Origin: Lethocerus indicus
Lineage: Eukaryota; Arthropoda; Insecta; Hemiptera; Belostomatidae
Length of the DNA stretch: 64,000 nucleotides
Direction: 5' to 3'
Assembly (NCBI GenBank): GCA_019843655.1
Contig: JACDQD010000008.1
Coordinates: forward strand, 9,768,442 to 9,832,441
The notes under the pieces are model-generated. The model did no database searches and was not told where the DNA came from. It worked only from the letters and a program-made list of their open reading frames with translations. Positions 39,096-52,399 of the stretch are shown piece by piece (the stretch's first letter is position 1; each line of letters opens with the position of its first letter). Both the position numbers and the translations under genes were made by a program.

Positions 39096-40379
39096 AGTTT
39101 AAAGTAGAATCAATTAAAATTTAACTTACTAAAAATTAAATTAAATTTATACTGAAAACATTTTGTGTTTTAATGATGATAAATTAAAAATTTAATGATT
39201 ATTCAAATGGAAAAAAATTAAATACGTTAATTATAAGCTTTAATTTAGTCAATATACCTTGTCAGGGGTAATTGTTTTGGCCTTTTTTTTTGAAATAACC
39301 CTCTCCTAATCATTCCAATAATTATAAATCTATTATTTTATGTTCAACATGCTCTTCATTCATTTTTATTTCATTCAGTACTTAGTGCCTCATTTAACAT
39401 TTTCTCTGTAGTTCATTCGGATGTTAAACTACTAATGAATTGATAAAAAGGCATCTAAAACTGCTTAGAGCTGCCGTACTTATCTTTCGTTGAATTTTAA
39501 TTTCAATTTTTATATTTCATCCCCCCGCTTAGGGAGTTTTCAAAGTGAACATTCTTGGGGGTGGCTAGAGCGGGAGCGTTGTAAAAGAAGCGGAGCTTTC
39601 CCGGCCGGGCCGATGGTATCACTGCCGGCATTCCGGGCTCCTCTGTTTAATACTAAACCCTTATAAATACGTGACAAGAAGTGTTCCCCGCTTAAAACTT
39701 TAGGCCCCTTGGAGAAAAAGGATGTGAAGGAGTCTGCCTTGCATATTTCTCCGGGCAGTTAGTTTAAACCCTCGTAAAATATTTAATCTTAATTCCATAT
39801 TTATATTTCGCTCTACATTCTATTAGAGACAAGGGGGGAGACTGGGAAATTGTCTTCGCATTTCTTATTCAGGGATCAACACTGAGCGGTCGGTGTTTTT
39901 TAGGGAGACTAAGTGATAGCCAGAAATTTTGTATTTTTAAATAGAATCATATTAATTTATGTTTTATTATTAGTTTATCATACTTAGGCTTTGGAACACT
40001 CCTGTTGGTTTTCAGTTAAATGTGAATTTCAGGATATCTTCTCAGTTTCAATAACGCATGAAATTCGAATGTAGTAAGACGAAATTACGCAAAACATGCT
40101 TGAAAAATCACATTCTCGGTCCAATTTGGATGATTAGGTCAGTGTGTCGTTACGCAACACAAAACAAATTTTATATTTGCTAACGATTTAACTTTAAAAT
40201 GTGCAGAAATAGGTAATATTTCAAATTAAAGGAATCATAAAGATGGGATTATACTAAAGGAGGTGATTTCCGTGAGTGATAGTGTCTGGTCAACTGCATA
40301 TTTTATTATGCACTATTTATTTATTTTAGGATATGCATCGGAAGAGCGGGTAGAAAATCATCCGAGTAAAAATTTGACA

Positions 40380-40900
40380 AATGACCGCTTCCTAAAACCG
40401 TTTTCACCGGGATTGGGGCGTTCAAAAGGAACACCGTCGCAACGGCGAGTTAACGGATTCACTTCTTCTACCGCGTTCCCGAATCCCGGTTGGAAATTTT
40501 TTTTTATTCTTGGCGACGCGTCCCCGCACAATAGGCCGGAGAGTCTGGCGGCCGACTCCAGCCAGTCATCAAATATGCAAATCGCCGCCTTCTCTCACTC
40601 GCTCTCTCTCTTTCTCTCACTTCTCGCGCACTATCCCTTTCTCAGTCCCGCCGGCAGCGGGGGCTGTCTCTCACTCTCTTTCTCCTAATCCCCCAGGATT
40701 AAGGGGTTTTTATCCGCGGCTCCTTCAATGGCGGGTCGGCCCTGAATCCCCACGCGGGATAAATGTTCAGAGTCCTTTTGCCGGGAGCCGGGCACCGAAT
40801 TATGCTCAGCCCTGGGCGTAATCTCGAAAATTACTCCGAGGCTCCAATAGAGGGATACAAATTAGAACCGTAATTCTATAAAACGGGTGTATTATTCACG
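40380..40900. other. GC-rich block with CT microsatellite and octamer
   Basis: It contains an octamer ATGCAAAT at 40575-40582, a ctctctctctttctctc run at about 40600-40617, and several gccgg/cccgc words. A 141-codon + frame (40263-40688) and a 103-codon frame overlap here. The Ser/Leu-rich end is simply the CT repeat translated. It is a candidate intronic enhancer. Confidence 0.33.
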
Positions 40901-41410
40901 GCGGGCGTGTTCGCATCCATTCACGACCCGGTATAAACCGTGTTTAACAAAGTAACAAGCAAATTTTCTCACCCCTCGGGCGTGTTTCTTTCTAATTTTT
41001 CATCTATCGTTCGTTCTACACAATGGCGTGTTGTCAGCCCGACTAAATTGTATATCTGTCTATAAGAATCGGGGCATACTTCGTAGCGACATAATTGTAT
41101 AATGCCTCGAACTTTTGAAAATTCACTTAATTCTGTCCTGACTGAAATTCATCGCCTTCTAACAAACATCACCGCCCGGATTTTCCGAATTCCGCCGTAC
41201 AGAACGATTGTAATTTTGTCCTTTCTCTGGCGGTCATTTCGTTTCTGTTTTTATCGCTGGAAGCGATCTCAGGGCGGCGATTGCCTTAATTGGGCCAGGC
41301 GGGAGGTGGCCTATTTGCCCTCGTGAGATTCGGTCGTGAAAAATGAAACTGGTTTTACGGGCCTTTTACAGCCGGAGCCGTCCGTAATACGTCTGTGAAA
41401 ACCTTCGAGC

Positions 41411-41455
41411 TTGGGTTACAATTAACTTCACGTGTTTGGATTACAATTAACTTCA
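41411..41455. repeat. 25-bp-period duplication, two copies
   Basis: ttacaattaacttca occurs at 41416-41430 and 41441-41455, and the preceding bases also correspond (ttggg and ttgga). It is a local duplication in non-coding DNA. Confidence 0.85.
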
Positions 41456-42889
41456 GCATTTTTCTGTTAATTTCATCCAAACCATTTATAAACAGTACAC
41501 AGGTGCATGTCTATACTGAGTAGCTGGGTTTTGAAAGTTCAGAATATTATCACGCGCTTTGTAGATGTATGTAACGTTATAATACGTTGTGTAGTCAATC
41601 TCCTCTGACATAAATGTCCTGTGCGACCACTTTTATATCTGACGTTACTTAATCCAGCTGTTATTTAACCTGTAGTGGAACGAATTCGAATGGACGCCGG
41701 GTTATGTATTACTCCGTCAATTGGCCGCAACGAGTTAATGATTATAAACAGCACGAATTGGCTATTTATACAGTGGTTATTTTTACCTCGGACTAATGCA
41801 AGAGTAAATCCAGTCTGACGAGGGTGACTTAGAAAGGAGGTGGCGGGTCGGTGAACTGGGCGGCCCTCGTCCACCGGCTCCGGCTTTTTCCACATCGCGG
41901 AGTCCTATTTCTGTTCTGGCCGGTCTTCATACTTCGTCCAACTTCAAAGAACTCGAGTCAAATAAAACATTACTTTGCCGATTAGGTTCCTGTCCAGAAA
42001 CGCAATATCGGCAAACATCTGCAGTACAGCTAAATAGATTATGCTCGAAAATTCGGTATATCTAGAGAAGGAATTAACCTAAACGATTCCAGGCTGTTGA
42101 ATCTTGTTAAAATCCCGATGAGCTCAAACTCAGACTAGTGCCCTATGCGGGGGAGTGATCCTACAATAAACTTTGAGGGTAGTACTGAAGGGGTCTCCCT
42201 TCCGAGGGCCGATGTTAAGGCCGGCAAGGAAGGATACTACCGTCGCTCCCTTCACCGAATTCGCGTTCCCTTCTTAAATAATGCCCTGAAATTCGTTCCC
42301 CGTCGTTTTTCCGCTGATGTCCGCCCGCTTTGGGGTCGTGGAGGCGAGGCTAATCCGGGGGTTGTGTGCTTGTAAATAATTGAGCGGATCGGGCCCAACC
42401 CAACTGCACTCAGCTCCGGCAGTGAAAAGGTCAGGGTTGGATTGTTTTCCCTTATGCTCGTATTTCGCTAATAAAATCAAGATCCCGAATTCCGACTGAT
42501 TGGTAGAAGATACCTAATTGTGAATTATTAACGGCTACTTAACAATCGGAGCAGAAACGTTGACGCTCCCTGCGGGAGATATGTACAAAACTTTTAAAAT
42601 ATTTTGTTAAACGCATTGGGGGATAGTCTTTAAAAGAAGGAATAAGGATACACTGGAGGAATCACTGGATACTGACGATGCTGAAAAGCCTAAACTATCC
42701 AAAATGAGGGCGTAGGGAGGGACACACCATGAATCGTTAAAATCTCAACAGGCCCTACTTTTATTAGATTTATTCATGCTAATTCGATTCTGAAAACTAA
42801 GTTTTTTATCACTGGGTAATTGTATGCCTCTTATACTAAAAAGACACGAAATATCCGTATATTTATTATATTCTTATCGGACGAAATAA

Positions 42890-43450
42890 GAAATGCGCCT
42901 TCCTTACAGTCCACCAAATGGTTCGTCCCCTTCGGTGCATTATCGGTTGCACTCGTTCTACTCTTTCGGGCGGCACCCTCCCCCTTTATCCACCTCGTTC
43001 TGTTCACCGGCATTATTGCTCCCCCGCCGTCCGGAGCGTACTTCCACCCCGAATCGGCGATCGTTCCCCTCCCGTGTTTTTTCCGGCCCCGTGTTCGGTC
43101 CCCGGGGAAGCCCGAAATTCCCCCCGTTCCCGGTCGCATATCCGCTCCCCGTCCGGATCCGGTATTTAACCCTCCTGCCGATAACCGCGAACGGGCCACG
43201 GGAATTATTGCCGCCCCTATAACAATAACACTTACCGGGTTTGGCAGTGATCGGGCGCCCCCGTCCCCTGCCACATTTGGACCCTATATTCGGTCGCTCT
43301 CTTATTACGCGCTATATCCTACTCCTCGTGGCCGCCCCCCATATTTTAGCATGCAAACTATACCCAATTTGGCTCGCTCCGGTATAAATGCTCCCTCCTC
43401 GACCGTTTGCCCCAGTTCCCTCGCCCGTAATATTCCAAATTAAATATTAC
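42890..43450. other. Longest stop-free GC block in the window, probably non-coding
   Basis: This very C- and CpG-rich block keeps a + frame open for 207 codons (42820-43443), two further + frames for 109 and 83, and a minus frame for 147 (42831-43274). The products are Pro/Arg/Ser-rich with no domain I recognise. Being open in four frames at once is what a stop-poor composition produces. There is no splice-bounded exon or convincing start. It is most likely a regulatory or CpG-rich conserved block. A rapidly evolving exon cannot be excluded. Confidence 0.35.
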
Positions 43451-45039
43451 CTTCGGCTAATAATTACGGCTGATAAATGTTTCCCGGAATGACCCTCTAA
43501 TGGAAAATCTCTTTTCGAGTAGCGGAAAGTATATTTTTTTTTGGATTCGGAGAATGTTGCATTTGACGTTAATGGCTGTAAATGAAACCTTTGATACGGC
43601 GCGGAAGTTTTTACGGCAAATCCGTGCCGTCAATGGCGCCTGCTCTCTTTTTATTTTTGTTTCACTTTTTGTTATCCTTTGCTACCGTCAATGCCGATAT
43701 TATAAAGAAACATGAATGAATAGGGTGTTTCTAAAAATGTCTTTTCATAAATTATTTGCTGTAAAAATAAGTGTAAAAAATAATTATGACTGTGAACAAT
43801 TTAAAAGATAGAATCAGTTTAAAATTACTGTTATATGGTTTACGCGAATGAAAAATTTTAAATTTTTTAATATTTTAAAAAGTTTCCAACTTTCCATTTA
43901 TATTTTTAATTCGTTTCAGCTTTGCAAGTAATTCTTTCCTCGTCCTGCATGTTTGCATTGTATTTTGATGCGTCATTTCCTTCAAAATTAATATATTCCA
44001 ATGAAATAAATTTTAACAAAATTTTTTCCTGCTCTACGGATGGAATTCTCCGGAAAATCATTGTGCTGCATCCCTGACTTTGGATGCAATTCGAGGCCCC
44101 TCGACTTCCGCATATTCTTCCCCCTTCCTCGCGTCCAATATCTATCTCCCGCAATCGCCCCAACCGAGGAAACCTTTTTATATGATAATACTTAACGTCA
44201 AAGCCCCCTGAACATTATTCCTGTTTCTTGTTACGGCGCACCTAAGTGATTCCGGGTGGACTTCGGGCCGGAAAAAATACAGGGGGCTCGAGCGAACCGT
44301 TTTCATCGATTCTTTGAGTGCTCCAATATGCCGCTGGATTATATTCAGACAACTTATAAATAAAATATGTATGTCGGAATATATAAAGTAATACGGTGGG
44401 ACAGTAAAGTTCCCGCACTGCTGAAATATTCGAACTATGCTACAAACCAATAACGCGAGCGACCGGATGGAATAGTTATAACTCAGTTTACTCTGCATGT
44501 CATGCACGTTTGGGGCTGGTCTATTGATTAGCCCGTCAGGGGTAATCGTTGCTGTGCTCAGATTTTAGCCCAATGAGAACCGCTATCGTTTAAATCGCGG
44601 TGATGCGACGCAGCTTGAAGACAGGAGAATAGAATAAAGACGGAGATAGATAATTCTAAACGGTTTTACAATAAAAATGTAAATACGACTGAATATAAAA
44701 AAGCGCAATTACAAAACTGCAAACATGTTTGAAAAAGTACTTAATTTAGTACCGGTGTTCATCGTCATATAATATAACGAAAATTAGTCACGAGGGGTAT
44801 AAAAAAATGTATTTATTTTAAAATTATTGTTATTATTATTGTGTCTCGCACGGAATATAATTGTCACACTGAGATCGCCTAGTTTATGCGGCATTGGCGG
44901 TTGTCCGTTCTTGGATTCTTATTATTATATTACAGGCAACTGCAAATATGTTCTTCGTTTGGTTATTGTTAATTTAATCCAATTCGTAATTAAAATTTTA
45001 ATTTCAAATTATCTTCTGGTATTCTGGCCGTATGAGGTA

Positions 45040-45135
45040 CCGAAATGTGGTTCGAAACGAAAACCGTAATAAAAAGGAATGAATTAAAATCGCTAGAGTG
45101 ATTAAACTAGTCTTGTTTTACCAATTGAGCTGCGA
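45040..45135 (-). mobile_element. Possible tRNA-derived SINE remnant
   Basis: On the minus strand agctcaattgg (45121-45131) is a good A box followed by taaaac, close to agctcagtggttaaaat in the 7.9 kb SINE. A B-box-like gtttcgaacca lies at 45048-45058. The 73-base distance between boxes is long, so there may be an internal insertion, or the pairing is accidental. Confidence 0.33.
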
Positions 45136-45169
45136 GAGCTGTTCATTATTTAAAGCGCCTCGGGGGATG

Positions 45170-45600
45170 AAATTCCCTGTTGCGATATAATTCATCGCGA
45201 TGCGGCCGCGATAACATAACTGGCTCGTGTTCTGGGCCGGGCGACATTTCCGTGATAAGCGCCTGTTTCGGCGGTCAGGTTTACGGCGGGGTCCGCGTTT
45301 GGCTTTCCACGGCCTTATGCAAATTCCGCCTCTACCCCCTTCGAGCTCTCATTACTGGTTCGGACTGCGACGAGCGAGCGCTTTCCCTCGCCCCTAATGA
45401 AGTACTGTCTTGAACAACGGTGCCTCGGCTCTATACCCCGCGCCCGCCTACCCGCCAACATAATTCCTCTCTCTCTCTCCACCAGAATACGGTTTGCCAG
45501 CCGCCTTACAAACCGTTTAACGCTTTGTCGATCCTCGCCGCGTTCACATCCCCCTTACGCCGCACTCTCAATACATCGGCTCGTCGGTTTGATTGAGACG
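45170..45600. other. GC-rich block with octamer
   Basis: CpG-rich with gatgcggccgcgat and ggcggtcaggtttacggcgg. An exact ATGCAAAT is at 45317-45324. Two + frames (77 and 68 codons) overlap without recognisable product. A candidate regulatory block about 0.8-1.2 kb before ratchet point 4. Confidence 0.32.
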
Positions 45601-46376
45601 TAAATAATTAATATCGGTTAATGCTTTTAACCATCTACTCTGCTCCGACAGACGAAATCACATAACGTTTAATTCCGTCCTTATTGGAACACACATGGAA
45701 TAGAACTTTCATAATTCAACTCGACCAAAAACTGTATACCGTAATAATATTAAATTGCGAATTTCTATTCCACTTGCCTATTTGATCATTAGGAGACCGA
45801 TTGGATTTTCATTAGCGCCATTAGCAACTCGAGAATATCAGAACGTGGTTCTCATGAATTGGTTCGATTTTTTACTAGGCCTTTCTTTAGTTTTCGAATA
45901 AACAAAAATTTTAATTCTACCACATGTTCCGTACATTCGACTAAATATATATGATTAATCCCAACTAATTTTTTAAAAATATAAATGATATTAACCGTTT
46001 CTAAAATTCTGTTCAGGCTTTCCTGGGGCCAGTGAATTTCATTGGTGCCGGTAGGGATGAAGGGATAGTATTGCTGGGGGTTTGCAGAGTGTGTAGCCCT
46101 TGATGGAGTGCTTTTAACGTATACTCCCGTCGAGGCCGCCACCGCTTTATGAATGCTAATAACTGTCTGTATCCCGGGCCGTAAAAACATATCTCAAAAC
46201 ACCACAAATTCGCGCTAATTTGAAGCAAATCTCGTATAAGAGTTATGGAATATTCGATATCAAATTTTCATATAATTAATTTCGCCTCGGACAGGTTTAG
46301 ATCAGTTGTCTGCACCATAAAATAAAATATTTTTAATTAGTTTTCATATTCGACCTTTACTCTATTTCTCAGTAAT

Positions 46377-46405
46377 TATTTTACGTTTTTCGTTTTCAGG
46401 TGAGT
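46377..46405 (+). other. Recursive splice site (ratchet point) 4
   Basis: Sixteen of 20 bases before CAG (46397-46399) are pyrimidines (tttttcgtttt), and GTGAGT follows at 46400-46405. The upstream ctctatttctcagtaatt could supply a branch adenosine, though it also holds a competing cag at 46370-46372. With sites 1-3 this gives four consecutive composites on one strand at 11-15 kb spacing. Confidence 0.78.
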
Positions 46406-47693
46406 GTACTCAGACTTTTCGACAGCCAAATCATGATCGCTGTGTGTTAGTAAGTTTTAGTTTTAAGTGAAATCTAACTTTAAGTTTCCCTATAATCTGG
46501 GATTGGAAGTTGAAGTAAGAAAGTAGTTAAACCGGGCACGATTCCTCTGTCGGTCTGCAAATAGTTTATTGAGGGGGCCGGGCTGAATTACTAATTTCTC
46601 TTCTCAATTCTCGGAGGACCAATCTCAATGAATTTTTATTCCCCTGCCACCACTATAAAGAAGTCAAGAACTTTTATTTTTATTGTTATTAGGTAATATT
46701 GAGTCCGGTAATCGATGGTGGGTGAAGAAATGGGGAAACTTTTTTTAAATTTTCAAAGCCCAGCCAGTTATAACTTTCTTTTATAAAGGTTTAATAGATC
46801 TGAACTCGCTGTCGCTATCCTCTGATAACAATTCCTGTCGTATTTTACATAATTGTGTAATGAAGTTAATATGGGATGGATCCATTTAATTACTAATTTT
46901 TCTACTTTTAATTGATACAAATTTTAACTTCTATAACTGAAATCTGTTGAGACGATCTAGCGTTAATTTCCAGTCATTATAATGATGAAATTTACAAGTT
47001 CAGTGATGACATACATAGAATTTTTCTATGTTTAATACAATCGTCTAAAATAATGAATAACGTAGAAAATAATGGAAGGGTTCATACACTTTGCCAATTT
47101 GAAATACGAAACTAAATTTTCAAATGTAATTATTTTAGATGAAAGATATAAGTTTGTGGAACTTTAGTAAAATGCTTATTAATCAGATATTCCATTCAAT
47201 TAGGTTAAACTCAAATTATATTGTGGATAAATCACGTTCCTTAAGCTCGCATATGGAACTCGGGATGCAATTAAGATAAGAATAAATCACATTTTTGGTG
47301 GGGACTTCGGGCTCATTCTTTTTTAAATTAATTTCTCCCGACGTTATCGGGTGAATATCCCATTAGATTTTAGTTTTATCGGACTCGGAAATCCGGATTG
47401 TTGTGTTGTTTCCTTGTGTTCAGTCTGCGTTCGCCTATCGCCCGATTCGATTTCGGAAGTTTATTTTCCCCGTCGCTTAACTTTTTCTTGCCATTACGTG
47501 CGTTGCCATTAGCCTCCTCGCAACTCGGTTTAACCGGGGGCGAAAGTTTCTCTCCTCCGTTGCTCAAATTAGATTTGTTCCAGTCGCCGGCCCTTCCTTG
47601 AAAATCAGAAGTGATTTCACCGCGAGATGCCCCATTCCCTTCTCTGGTACAGCGCTAAATCGGTCTATTATAAACCCGGTTTAAAGGTATCAC

Positions 47694-47704
47694 GGGGGGG
47701 GGGG
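47694..47704 (+). repeat. Run of eleven G
   Basis: Uninterrupted G11 following tatcac, at the end of a GC-rich block. Confidence 0.9.
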
Positions 47705-49362
47705 TGTGATGGCCTTCACTCGCTGTGTATTACTGAAACCTCACTGTTTTGTGAAATCAAGCTATCAGTAGGTGTGATAGTAATAATACTGCAGTAAAAC
47801 AATTATTTAAGATGACTTGAGTGGGCAGTATGGGAAGAAACTAAACTTTGAGTACTTAAGGTTGTATAATCGGCCTAGGAGAGAGGTTCGCGCTGTTTCA
47901 ATCTTAAGTGAGGTGCCAAGGGGTGGAAACTTCACTAAGTGGCTGTATATAAATACAAGCATAAATGTTGTATTACGACATATATACATTACACATACAC
48001 ACACTTTTTTAAGGTATATGTTCATTCCAGGTTACAAATTCAGTTCGCGTCTGTCTTGAGGATACACATCTCGGGTACGCTTACATATTTCTTATGTATT
48101 ATAATATATCTGATAATTGTGAATGCAGATTAACGAGGCGGAAAGTTTTTCTGCGGTGAAGCGAATTAATTAGTGTCTGAAAAGGGTGCGGGTGACATTT
48201 TGAAATGAACAAAAAAGGTTTCCCGGATTCTGACCCGGACTAAGATAATTAGAGGCGTTGAAATGAATATCAGGAATGTACTGGTCTTTCATTATTATTC
48301 TTGTTTTTTTGGAAGGCGACTCCTTACTTCTTAGGAACAGAATTTTAAAATTGTTCCTCTTTTTGGCTCGGACAACAGGCCCTTGAAGGCTCTGCGCCGG
48401 AATCGTTCTCAAAGGTTCTTTATTTCCTGGTCCACTCCGAGTTGGGGAGTAAATTTTTCCCGGAGAAAAGGGAAAATGTCTTCATGTTGGACGCCCCTTA
48501 TTTGTTTGTATTCAATTTATTTTCCAAACGAGCTTTGGGAATTGAAATCGAAATCGGTCTAAAAAGGTTTGGATATTTCAGTGGGCGCCACACTTTTGTT
48601 CCATTCAATTTTAAAATGAAAACGAACAGGCAGGTATAACTAAAGTACTGTTTGCAATAAAATGTTATAATTATATTTTTTAATCTTTGTGAGGGTTGTA
48701 AGGATATTTTCATTTTTTTTATTTTCACGTTTTTCTATATAAATCCAATTTTTCATCATCTCCCTATGATAAATTTGTTTTTAGTACTCCACTAGTTTAC
48801 ATTTATATATAATATACAATATTGACTGTAGAGTGCTTTTGCAAAACTCTTATAACTTGCATCTTTGTATGTTTGTGTACACCTTGAAACATAGCTCGTT
48901 TGATTGAACAATATATTTGGAGTTTTGCATTATAGTATTTTCTTCGTAGTATTTCGTGATAACGGTACTATAATGGTATAGTATTGTGGTTTTACAGGAC
49001 TAATGTCCTTTAAATATTAACAAGTTCTGAAGTCAGTAACTGGCCAATCTTACCAGTCCACTTTGTAGAGCCCGGATTGTAACTTTTCGTTGTAAGCTTT
49101 CAATTGCATACTTTTCCCTTTATTGGTCTTTAATGGGACTTCATCCCGAGAGAGAGAGTGGCGGAGAGAGAGGGAGAAGGAAATCAGGCCCAATAAGCTG
49201 TATTCATTGGTCCCACTCCCCGCCTAGAGGCTTTGCTGAGGGGTACCGGGTTTGTCGCGTGTTTGTACTGATTTACTGCCGATGTTTTATGGTTTCTCGA
49301 GGCCCCACCGTTTATTTTATTTGGGCACCATCCTTCCGCGGGGGTAGTTTACATCTACGACG

Positions 49363-49370
49363 ATTTGCAT
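49363..49370 (-). promoter_or_regulatory. POU octamer (ATTTGCAT)
   Basis: Exact octamer at the 3' edge of the GC-rich block 49.13-49.40 kb, which also has a gagagagaga run near 49150. Confidence 0.22.
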
Positions 49371-50627
49371 AGTACACGCGGTTGTAGGTCGCGGTGGAAG
49401 GAGCTAGCTCAACTTTAGAGAAGTATAAAAAAAACTATGATTTACATTTGTACCGCAGTGTTAAGTTAAACATTTCGATTTTTGTTAAAAGTAAAAACAT
49501 ACTATTGTTATACAATAATTACAATTGTTAATTACCTATTTAATAGTCTTTTGAGCTTAATCCCTCGTTCAATTGAAAATTTGAAATGGCAAATGAACCT
49601 CTCTAATTATCACTAGGCACCTCAATCCATTTTGATACCTTTAAATACTGCATTTTAATTTAATTTTTAAATAAACTAGTAGAGAAGGGTAAATATGTAT
49701 ATTGTTTGTGTATTTATTTTATAGGGTACCACGGCGATTTGCCATTGTGTATCAGTTTTGTTATAAAGTACACCTTTCGAAGTACAACAAATGGCCGTAC
49801 TTTTTCATTATACGGTATTTTTTTTAAATAACTCGTTAATGTCATATATACTGCCATATTAGCTAGAAAGGTAAACTTTAAAATTAAATTTCATAATTCT
49901 CGGATCATTTTAAATGATGTGTCAATATAAGAATTATTATTTAATATGAAAGAGTATATTGAAATATTAATGTAAATTAACTTAATATAAACATATTTTA
50001 ATTGAGGTTGGATTTCAATTCAACTTGAAGTGTGGCGCCAGACTGCCCCTTTAAGTACTGGAATAAGTATGTAGAGCCTGTTGGCAGACTGATGCTTCTG
50101 TTGAGTGGCACTCTTATCTTGTGGCCTAACTCTCGTTTAAAATGTTAATAAAATTCCTTATCTCTTCGCTCTAATATTTGGACGTTCACTCCAGTATTTA
50201 ACTGGTTCTTAACTCCCGATTTGGATTCCAATAAAAAATCCCAGACTCATAGGGAGAGAGATTTGGAGGGTTGAGCAGTGTGGTGGTGCTCGTGATTTAT
50301 GAATTGGAGGCGCACTGCCGCATCTGCCTAAGTCTCGGGGACAATTAATTATAACCCGACTAGTACCACAATAGACCAGAATTTGCGACCGGTCTTGTTT
50401 CTTCTTTCAACCCAAATCAGCCTGCTTGGGAATCACTCAGAATAACACATATGACGACTTCGACTGTAATCCTCGTCCTCCCGCTCGCTGGTACGGTCTC
50501 GTATTAAACCGGTTTCGGCTTCTGTCCGTCTTCATATGAGTTCCTATGCAGGGAATACGCTGTTAACATGCAGCATCACAGCAAGAGGCCAGACAGATAG
50601 CCTCACCAATAACCATCATGCTTAAAA

Positions 50628-50657
50628 ACGTTTCTAATCTACTGACGTTTCTAATCT
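50628..50657. repeat. 17-bp-period duplication
   Basis: acgtttctaatct occurs at 50628-50640 and 50645-50657. A small local duplication. Confidence 0.75.
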
Positions 50658-52371
50658 GTAATACTGTATCTTATGCAGTCCTGTTATCCTCCATACACAA
50701 CAACATTTTTACATTCTGCATCACGTCCTCCCCCGACTGATATTCTGGATTCTATAATCGTCCCCCATTTCCAATTTATTTTCCCAATCCTGTGTCCAAT
50801 GCATTTTCACCACTGGACTTATTGACGTCGAACTCATTTTACGGCCCAGCAGTCCGAAAACCAACCGATCGATTTCCAATAATTACATCATTTTAATCCA
50901 TTAATTTAAATAGGTCCGTTGATTGAATTCGGCGTTCATCAGCATGTTTCAGTTTTGCGTCAAACGGAGGCTGCTTACGCCGAGTCGTCGAGTTATTAGT
51001 TTAAAAGGGGGAGGGGTATTACCTTTACGGGGTTTTATTTATAATTATTGGGCTCACTGTTTATGTCGATCAGTATCCAATTTGACGGGGTTCTGAGGAC
51101 AGTTCGTGTAATCAAAACGTGTTTAAATTTTATTCGGACGTAAGCTTTAATTTGAATTAGTTATACCTTCGTGTGTTTTATTTCCAAGTTTTGAACGATA
51201 GGTCAACACTAACAAGCAATTCAATGGCGTTTATTTTTTTAATTATTAGAATTTTAGCGTTTCTCAACATATATATTTGGCCCAACATTTGCTTGACATA
51301 ATTTTTGATTTCCCAATGATCCCACAGGACTGGCCTTGGTGAACCCACCTTGCTAATTAGCAACGATCGCGTCATGTGCCGGATCCCTCTCTTCCGGAGT
51401 GGTACTTGACCTGAATGTATCTTTTGTCCTGAGTTTCGTGTTTGAGGGACCGGGTTATGGTGACTTCCTGTTTCTTAATTGTAGACAATTTGACTACAAT
51501 AGGCCTAGTTAAGCGTCAGTAATTAATTTTTAGTAGTCTTCGTGGCCCTAATTGGTTCAATTTAACTGTAAGATTCATTTCCATGATCCTGCAGGTCTAA
51601 ATGAGACGCGATAATTCGAATGGAGTTGGTTATTTGAAACCAACATAAATTTAATTAAAAACTAAAGTGCGATGCTCTTCATTCGCATGAACTACGCTCT
51701 TGTTAAGTGTTACTTTTAACTGATGACACTTCAGTTAATAAAGTCATCTGATTAAGTACCAGTGAATCTTATCTCTATTAATGACCCGTTCGCCCTGTAT
51801 CTGTACGCCCGGTCTCCCGGAAATCCGAGCTTAAGCGTTAAATGACTCAGAAGTCCTTATTTGCCTTTAGAGATAGAGTTTTAAACTTCGGCCTAAGTCC
51901 CGGTCTATCGCCCGCAATTATCCACTACACTAATTGGTATCGGGACTGCCTGGTTCCTAGGCGAGGGAGGTTTTAAGTCCTGTATCAATCTGGGCTGTTC
52001 TTTCATGTTAATCCAGTAGTATTGAAAAGGTCACTTGATTTTCCTTTTTTAAAATTTCCAATTTAAAAATATTAATAGATTAAGAACAAAATTATGCACT
52101 TAATCTTATTGGACTCGATGTAGGATTTATTCATCAGTACGTCAATGTACTGAGTTTGAATTCGATTAATTAGTGTATTAAAGTTCATTGTTCTCTTAAA
52201 AGTACTATTTTCGAAATTTGAAAACTGAGATTGACTGCCTGAAAAAAGAAAATACCCGATGGTACACGGGTTGAAAAATATGAATTTACCTTTAATTTTA
52301 TTACTAATTAATGAAAACGTTAACTTCCAAATTATAGACGCAAGTACTCTTGATGAGCTACAGAGCTATTG

Positions 52372-52399
52372 GCGTTGCAAACCTTTGCGTTGCAGACCT
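52372..52399. repeat. 15-bp-period duplication
   Basis: gcgttgca(a/g)acct occurs at 52372-52384 and 52387-52399 with one difference. It lies in a 90-codon open frame of unknown or no function. Confidence 0.7.

Larger units (their letters stand above)
35310..46399 (+). other. Ratchet segment 3 (about 11.1 kb)
   Basis: Intron interior between ratchet points 3 and 4, with no supported exon. GC-rich blocks lie near 35.64-36.33, 36.76-37.18, 39.53-39.76, 40.38-40.90, 41.12-41.42, 42.11-42.46, 42.89-43.45, 44.04-44.32 and 45.17-45.60 kb. Two short tandem duplications and three SINE-like remnants are also present. The other stretches are AT-rich with nothing visible. Confidence 0.55.

Noticed and set aside
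42820..43443. 207-codon + strand open frame as a gene
   Set aside because: The block is stop-poor and GC-rich, open on both strands, with a low-complexity Pro/Arg product and no known domain or exon boundaries.
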